NCBI GenBank assembly: GCA_000469685.2
Contig: LS997565.1
Coordinates: 50,208,001 to 50,272,000 of the forward strand
Source of the DNA: Haemonchus contortus
Taxonomy: Eukaryota > Nematoda > Chromadorea > Rhabditida > Trichostrongylidae
Length of the DNA: 64,000 bases
Direction of reading: 5' to 3'
Shown here: in pieces, positions 59,201 to 64,000 of the stretch
Position numbering within the stretch: position 1 is the stretch's first letter
How the letters are laid out: each line of letters opens with the position of its first letter
Program-made: the position numbers and the translations under genes
Notes under the pieces: model-generated
What the model was told of the DNA's origin: nothing
Database searches by the model: none
Seen by the model: only the letters and a program-made list of their open reading frames with translations

Positions 59201-62200
59201 CCTTCCATTTCAATCCCTTACTTTGCAGGCAATCGAGCTCTCCTTTATATTTTGGAAGGTATTGATGTTCCAAAACGGTTTTTCCCGTAGTAGCGACTAC
59301 ACGCTTTTCTCATCCTGAAGTCTGGGCTAATCCAGCCGGTTTTGAAAATTATCACAATGATGCTATCTGCTTCTAACAAATCCATCGAAGGTTGAAGGAG
59401 AAAATCCATATCTCATGTCTGGACCTGGGGCCTCGATTCCGCACGCTACGAAGGTTCAGAAATGGTTTGAAAGAACATTCCCTTCTAGAAAACAACAAAA
59501 CAGCAGTAGATGCCAAATTGCGGATGACTTATCACTGACACTGACATGTCAGCACGGACCGGATACAAGGCAAGGGGAAGCCCTGAGTGGTAGGAGAGCA
59601 ACTGCTGCGCGAAGGGTGGCTCACTGTAAACTTTAGCACGGACTGGCTACAAGGCAAGGGGAAGCCCTGGATGGTAGGAGAGCAACTGCTGCGCCAAGGG
59701 TGGCTCACTGTAAAATTTAGCACGGACTGGCTACAAGGCAAGGGGAAGCCCTGGATGGTAGGAGAGCAACTGCTGCGCGAGGGGTGGCTCACTGTAAACT
59801 TTAGCACGGACTGGCTACAAGGCAAGGGGAAGCCCTGGATGGTAGGAGAGCAACTGCTGCGCGAGGGGTGGCTCACTGTAAACTTTAGCACGGACTGGCT
59901 ACAAGGCAAGGGGAAGCCCTGGATGGTAGGAGAGCAACTGCTGCGCGCGGGGTGGCTCACTGTAAAGTTTAGCACGGACTGGCTACAAGGCAAGGGGAAG
60001 CCCTGGATGGTAGGAGAGCAACTGCTGCGCCAAGGGTGGCTCACTGTAAAGTTTAGCACGGACTGGCTACAAGGCAAGGGGAAGCCCTGGATGGTAGGAG
60101 AGCAACTGCTGCGCGAGGGGTGGCTCACTGTAAAGTTTAGCACGGACTGGCTACAAGGCAAGGGGAAGCCCTGGATGGTAGGAGAGCAACTGCTGCGCCA
60201 AGGGTGGCTCACTGTAAAGTTTAGCACGGACTGGCTACAAGGCAAGGGGAAGCCCTGGATGGTAGGAGAGCAACTGCTGCGCCAAGGGTGGCTCACTGTA
60301 AAATTTAGCACGGACTGGCTACAAGGCAAGGGGAAGCCCTGGATGGTAGGAGAGCAACTGCTGCGCGAAAGGTGGCTCACTGTAAACTTTAGCACGGACT
60401 GGCTACAAGGCAAGGGGAAGCCCTGGATGGTAGGAGAGCAACTGCTGCGCGAAGGGTGGCTCACTGTAAACTTTAGCACGGACTGGCTACAAGGCAAGGG
60501 GAAGCCCTGGATGGTAGGAGAGCAACTGCTGCGCGAGGGGTGGCTCACTGTAAACTTTAGCACGGACTGGCTACAAGGCAAGGGGAAGCCCTGGATGGTA
60601 GGGAGAGCAACTGCTGCGCCAAGGGTGGCTCACTGTAAACGTTTAGCACGGACTGGCTACAAGGCAAGGGGAAGCCCTGGATGGTAGGAGAGCAACTGCT
60701 GCGCCAAGGGTGGCTCACTGTAAACTTTAGCACGGACTGGCTACAAGGCAAGGGGAAGCCCTGGATGGTAGGAGAGCAACTGCTGCGCGCGGGGTGGCTC
60801 ACTGTAAAGTTTAGCACGGACTGGCTACAAGGCAAGGGGAAGCCCTGGATGGTAGGAGAGCAACTGCTGCGCCAAGGGTGGCTCACTGTAAAGTTTAGCA
60901 CGGACTGGCTACAAGGCAAGGGGAAGCCCTGGATGGTAGGAGAGCAACTGCTGCGCCAAGGGTGGCTCACTGTAAAATTTAGCACGGACTGGCTACAAGG
61001 CAAGGGGAAGCCCTGGATGGTAGGAGAGCAACTGCTGCGCGAGGGGTGGCTCACTGTAAACTTTAGCACGGACTGGCTACAAGGCAAGGGGAAGCCCTGG
61101 ATGGTAGGAGAGCAACTGCTGCGCCAAGGGTGGCTCACTGTAAACTTTAGCACGGACTGGCTACAAGGCAAGGGGAAGCCCTGGATGGTAGGAGAGCAAC
61201 TGCTGCGCGAGGGGTGGCTCACTGTAAAGTTTAGCACGGACTGGCTACAAGGCAAGGGGAAGCCCTGGATGGTAGGAGAGCAACTGCTGCGCCAAGGGTG
61301 GCTCACTGTAAAGTTTAGCACGGACTGGCTACAAGGCAAGGGGAAGCCCTGGATGGTAGGAGAGCAACTGCTGCGCCAAGGGTGGCTCACTGTAAAAGTT
61401 TAGCACGGACTGGCTACAAGGCAAGGGGAAGCCCTGGATGGTAGGAGAGCAACTGCTGCGCGAGGGGTGGCTCACTGTAAACTTTAGCACGGACTGGCTA
61501 CAAGGCAAGGGGAAGCCCTGGATGGTAGGAGAGCAACTGCTGCGCGAGGGGTGGCTCACTGTAAACTTTAGCACGGACTGGCTACAAGGCAAGGGGAAGC
61601 CCTGGATGGTAGGAGAGCAACTGCTGCGCCAAGGGTGGCTCACTGTAAACTTTAGCACGGACTGGCTACAAGGCAAGGGGAAGCCCTGGATGGTAGGAGA
61701 GCAACTGCTGCGCGCGGGGTGGCTCACTGTAAAGTTTAGCACGGACTGGCTACAAGGCAGGGGAAGCCCTGGATGGTAGGAGAGCAACTGCTGCGCGCAG
61801 GGTGGCTCACTGTAAAGTTTAGCACGGGGACTGGCTACAAGGCAAGGGGAAGCCCTGGATGGTAGGAGAGCAACTGCCTGCGCGAGGGTGGCTCACTGTA
61901 AACTTTAGCACGGACTGGCTACAAGGCAAGGGGAAGCCCTGGATGGTAGGAGAGCAACTGCTGCGCCAAGGGTGGCTCACTGTAAAGCTTTAGCACGGAC
62001 TGGCTACAGGCAAGGGGAAGCCCTGGATGGTAGGAGAGCAACTGCTGCGCGCAGGGTGGCTCACTGTAAAGTTTAGCACGGACTGGCTACAAGGCAAGGG
62101 GAAGCCCTGGATGGTAGGAGAGCAACTGCTGCGCCAGGTGGGCTCACTGTAAAGTTTAGCACCGGACTGGCTACAAGCAAGGGGAAGCCCTGGATGGTAG

Positions 62201-64000
62201 GAGAGCAACTGCTGCGCCAAGGGGTGGCTCACTGTAAAAGTTTAGACGGACTGGCTACAAGGGCAAGGGGAAGCCCTGGGATGGTAGGGAGAGCAACTGC
62301 TGCGCCAAGGGTGGCTCACTGTAAAGTTTAGCACGGACTGGCTTACAAGGCAAGGGGAAGCCCTGGATGGTAGGAGAGCAACTGCTGCGCGAGGGGTGGC
62401 TCACTGTAAACTTTAGCACGGACTGGCTACAAGGCAAGGGGATGCCCTGGATGGTAGGAGAGCAACTCAGACAACACCGTATACTTCTGCTTCCCACGCG
62501 CCTTGCTTTTTTCCCTCCAGTACTGTAAAGGATAGAGGGCACAGCGTTTCTAATATTATCATCTTCAGCTCTGCACGTGGTTTTGTCCGTGGCATTCAGG
62601 CATCTTTCTGACCTCCCAACCCCTTCGCAGATCCTTTGGGAGCTGGGATTTCGAGCTGATATCGTTCCCTAAACGCTTTTCTATGAAGGTTTCGCGATTT
62701 GATGCCTGAGCGAAGTGTTGACGAGAGTGTGTACGGCCTCGTGGACACTGTCTCCAAGCATACGAATGATGTCAATCCGCAATTCCTGTCGCCTCGTTTT
62801 CTGCCATTACTGCCGAGCAAGTACAGTGCTGCAAAGTAGGTTTATATCATTTTCCCGACAACTTCTGCCAATCATTCGTTCCCCGATTCTTGCAGGTAAT
62901 TATTATACAATATTCAGTATAACAATATAAACGTCTTTTAGTGATTATGTATTCAGATCGCTGCTCTCACCAGATTTGTTTCCTTTTTACAAAGATGACA
63001 CTGGTAATAGTGTACTGCCAATCCCAGAAGTGCTCGAAAAGTCTGGTCTGGATGGTAAAGATCGTGGTGCCGTTCTGGAGCTGATCATGGATGTTGCTGG
63101 TAGGCACGAGATTTTACGGAGCTACTTGGCTATATGTAACTGGCTACGAGACCAAGTATAAATTATTTCAATAAAAAAAAAACTCGGAAGTGTCAGAACG
63201 AAGGGCAAAGTAGGCCTACTCAAAAATCGGCCCTAATTTTTCGTGTAAGTTTTGCTTGATATGGTTTACCGCTCAGCAGTTCTTATGGTCACAACAACGT
63301 TTTCTAACCAAACAGCGAAGATGGCAATGGAACTAGGCTCTCGTTTTCTTCATTGATTTCGTTTTCAGTTCAGTTCCCAGACAGGGAGGAACACTGGGAT
63401 GGATTAGGGTTACTAGGCCTTGATATCCACTTATTCGGTGTTTAAGCGTATTTTCCGGGAAAATGCTAAGTATCTTCGGTTAATACGTAATGAGTTAGAG
63501 TACATTAGAGAGGACTTCATTGCAAGATTTCAGTGCATAATTCATGTTGGACTAGTGTTGAGCGGTTAGCATTTTTTGTATTCTGATCAGCTTCATTCAG
63601 GTGTGAATGATATCGTTGAAAAGTCGCTGAATCTTATGAAGGACATGCAGCGAGTGGGATTGGACAAAGATTTGCTATCGATCACAAATGCAATCGATAG
63701 GGCATTCATAGCACTGGAAAGGACCTTAAAAGCCGACCAACGACGGGATCTTGCAGGCCGTCAATACTCATATCTTACAAAGGATCAGCTGATGCAATTG
63801 TATGGAGAGAATGGTGGGCTCTTTGAAGTACACTTTTGAGCAATTTTTGCTTTCCTAACCTGCCCAAGTCTGGGGTCCCTGCTTCAGACGCTTCTGAACG
63901 TTGATTTCTAAAATATAAGCTGTCTGATAATTTTGATCTTCTTCACATTCTTTAGGTATCATGAATACCACTACAGCCAGTCTGCCCTTTGACGTCGATG
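53253..64000 (+). CDS. MLT-10 (moulting cycle) family secreted protein, partial at 3' end
   Basis: Nematode-specific family whose founder, MLT-10, is needed for moulting (family knowledge). Exons: 53253-53298, 53775-53955, 54530-54632, 54689-54894, 56546-56645, 56868-56978, 57445-57543, 58269-58381, 62689-62835, 62942-63099, 63601-63813, 63956 to beyond 64000; phases agree throughout. The start MLTQHESFLYLALLNALTVN reads as a signal peptide. A cysteine-containing helical part follows (RRAFVACLDNIEKEHDLQSG, then KCLVKAFDKQL), then a very basic stretch (KKKLIRKAVKNFAKTRAARL; KKRKRNRPIRRTKRN). The family core is NPQFLSPRFLPLLPSKY, LLSPDLFPFYKDDTGNSVLP, ELIMDVAG, then VNDIVEKSLNLMKDMQRVGL and YSYLTKDQLMQLYGENG. 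The assignment rests on the LSPRFL/LLSP-L-F/LIMDVAG/LT-QL-LYG pattern recalled from the family, not on a search. Intron 58382-62688 holds the 84-bp satellite array. The C-terminal part is off the window. Confidence 0.85.
54201..54210 (+). repeat. Homopolymer G tract (10 G)
   Basis: Ten consecutive G in an intron of the MLT-10-like gene (non-template-strand G-run in the transcript). Confidence 0.9.
55650..55862 (-). mobile_element. tRNA-derived SINE, minus-strand copy
   Basis: The reverse complement matches the 43712-43950 copy along most of its length: CACACACGCTTGGTGACGGA with a decayed B box (GATTTGAATTCC), GCCTAAGCCAACCAAGC, GTCTTCGAGGATAAAAAGCA and GTACATCGGCTAGCCACCG. It lies in the large intron between exons 54689-54894 and 56546-56645 of the MLT-10-like gene. 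Confidence 0.8.
57000..57444 (+). other. MLT-10-like gene intron with long open frame
   Basis: The frame 57107-57451 is open for 114 codons (FWEDVEGEVASIRMAEFVRK) and protein-like, but it lacks splice sites in phase with the host gene. It is probably a fragment of a dispersed element. Confidence 0.3.
59151..59163 (+). repeat. Homopolymer C tract (13 C)
   Basis: Thirteen consecutive C, 390 bases before the satellite array in the same intron. Confidence 0.9.
59551..62467. repeat. 84-bp minisatellite array, about 35 tandem copies
   Basis: The unit is 84 bp, for example from one GACTGGCTACAAGGCAAGGG (59641) to the next (59725). About 34.7 copies lie head to tail in intron 58382-62688. Copies differ mainly at two spots: GCGCGAGGGG / GCGCCAAGGG / GCGCGAAGGG / GCGCGCGGGG, and TAAA followed by C, G or A before TTTAGC. 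Because 84 is a multiple of 3 and the unit has no stop in certain frames, very long open frames appear on both strands (plus 28-residue unit MVGEQLLREGWLTVNFSTDW LQGKGKPW; minus unit with SRSSCSPTIQGFPLPCSQSV). These are not genes. Copies before 61750 are nearly indel-free except at 60601, 60640 and 61397; copies after 61750 carry many 1-2 base indels. The first copy (59551-59604) and last copy (ending 62467) are degenerate edges. Confidence 0.98.

Noticed and set aside
59532..61787. Very long open frames on both strands (up to 366 codons)
   Set aside because: They are generated by the 84-bp tandem repeat, whose length is a multiple of three; no splice sites, start context or known domain, and both strands are equally open.
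1..64000. CRISPR arrays, phage or bacterial operons
   Set aside because: The only regular array has no spacers, and all recognisable genes are intron-containing nematode genes.

Overview
The window is eukaryotic, and the intron-rich genes, the short U-rich acceptors (TTTTAG/TTTCAG), the acceptors just upstream of start codons (typical of spliced-leader trans-splicing) and the recognised proteins all point to a nematode. The best matches are to Caenorhabditis proteins, but introns are longer and transposon debris is far heavier than in Caenorhabditis. A strongylid (hookworm-like) genome is my inference. No bacterial genes, CRISPR arrays or canonical stand-alone tRNA/rRNA genes were seen.

Layout. 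(1) 1-15,300 (+): deb-1, vinculin, 26 coding exons from 632 to 14,657; only the short first exon is missing. Its introns hold a candidate in-frame cassette exon, two diverged inverted copies of a coding-like repeat, and a GC-rich foldback element. (2) 15,300-19,270: mostly intergenic, with diverged repeats, a SINE and two orphan exon-like fragments. (3) 19,270-24,481 (-): an unrecognised proline-rich/helical protein and rsp-6, an SR splicing factor. (4) 25,839-33,884 (-): a DIS3L2-type 3'-5' exoribonuclease (disl-2) in 24 exons, with a complete but decayed mariner in one intron. (5) 34,825-37,604 (+): an IMPACT homologue (impt-1), with a non-autonomous piggyBac-like element in intron 1. (6) 38,815-41,159 (-): a DHRS1-type short-chain dehydrogenase with two GC-AG introns. 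(7) 44,313-47,498 (-): a divergent PP1-class phosphatase. (8) 47,500-53,250: repeat-like or unexplained DNA. (9) 53,253 to the window end (+): a secreted protein of the MLT-10 (moulting cycle) family, running off the window, with a 2.9 kb array of about 35 copies of an 84-bp repeat inside one intron.

The genes are unrelated housekeeping or developmental functions (muscle adhesion, splicing, RNA decay, translational control, redox metabolism, dephosphorylation, cuticle/moulting). They do not form one pathway. rsp-6 and the helical-protein gene are about 0.8 kb apart on the same strand and could share transcription, but nothing in the sequence proves an operon.

Exon coordinates were read by eye from splice sites, reading-frame continuity and family similarity. 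Most exon phases were checked arithmetically. Weak points are stated in the entries.
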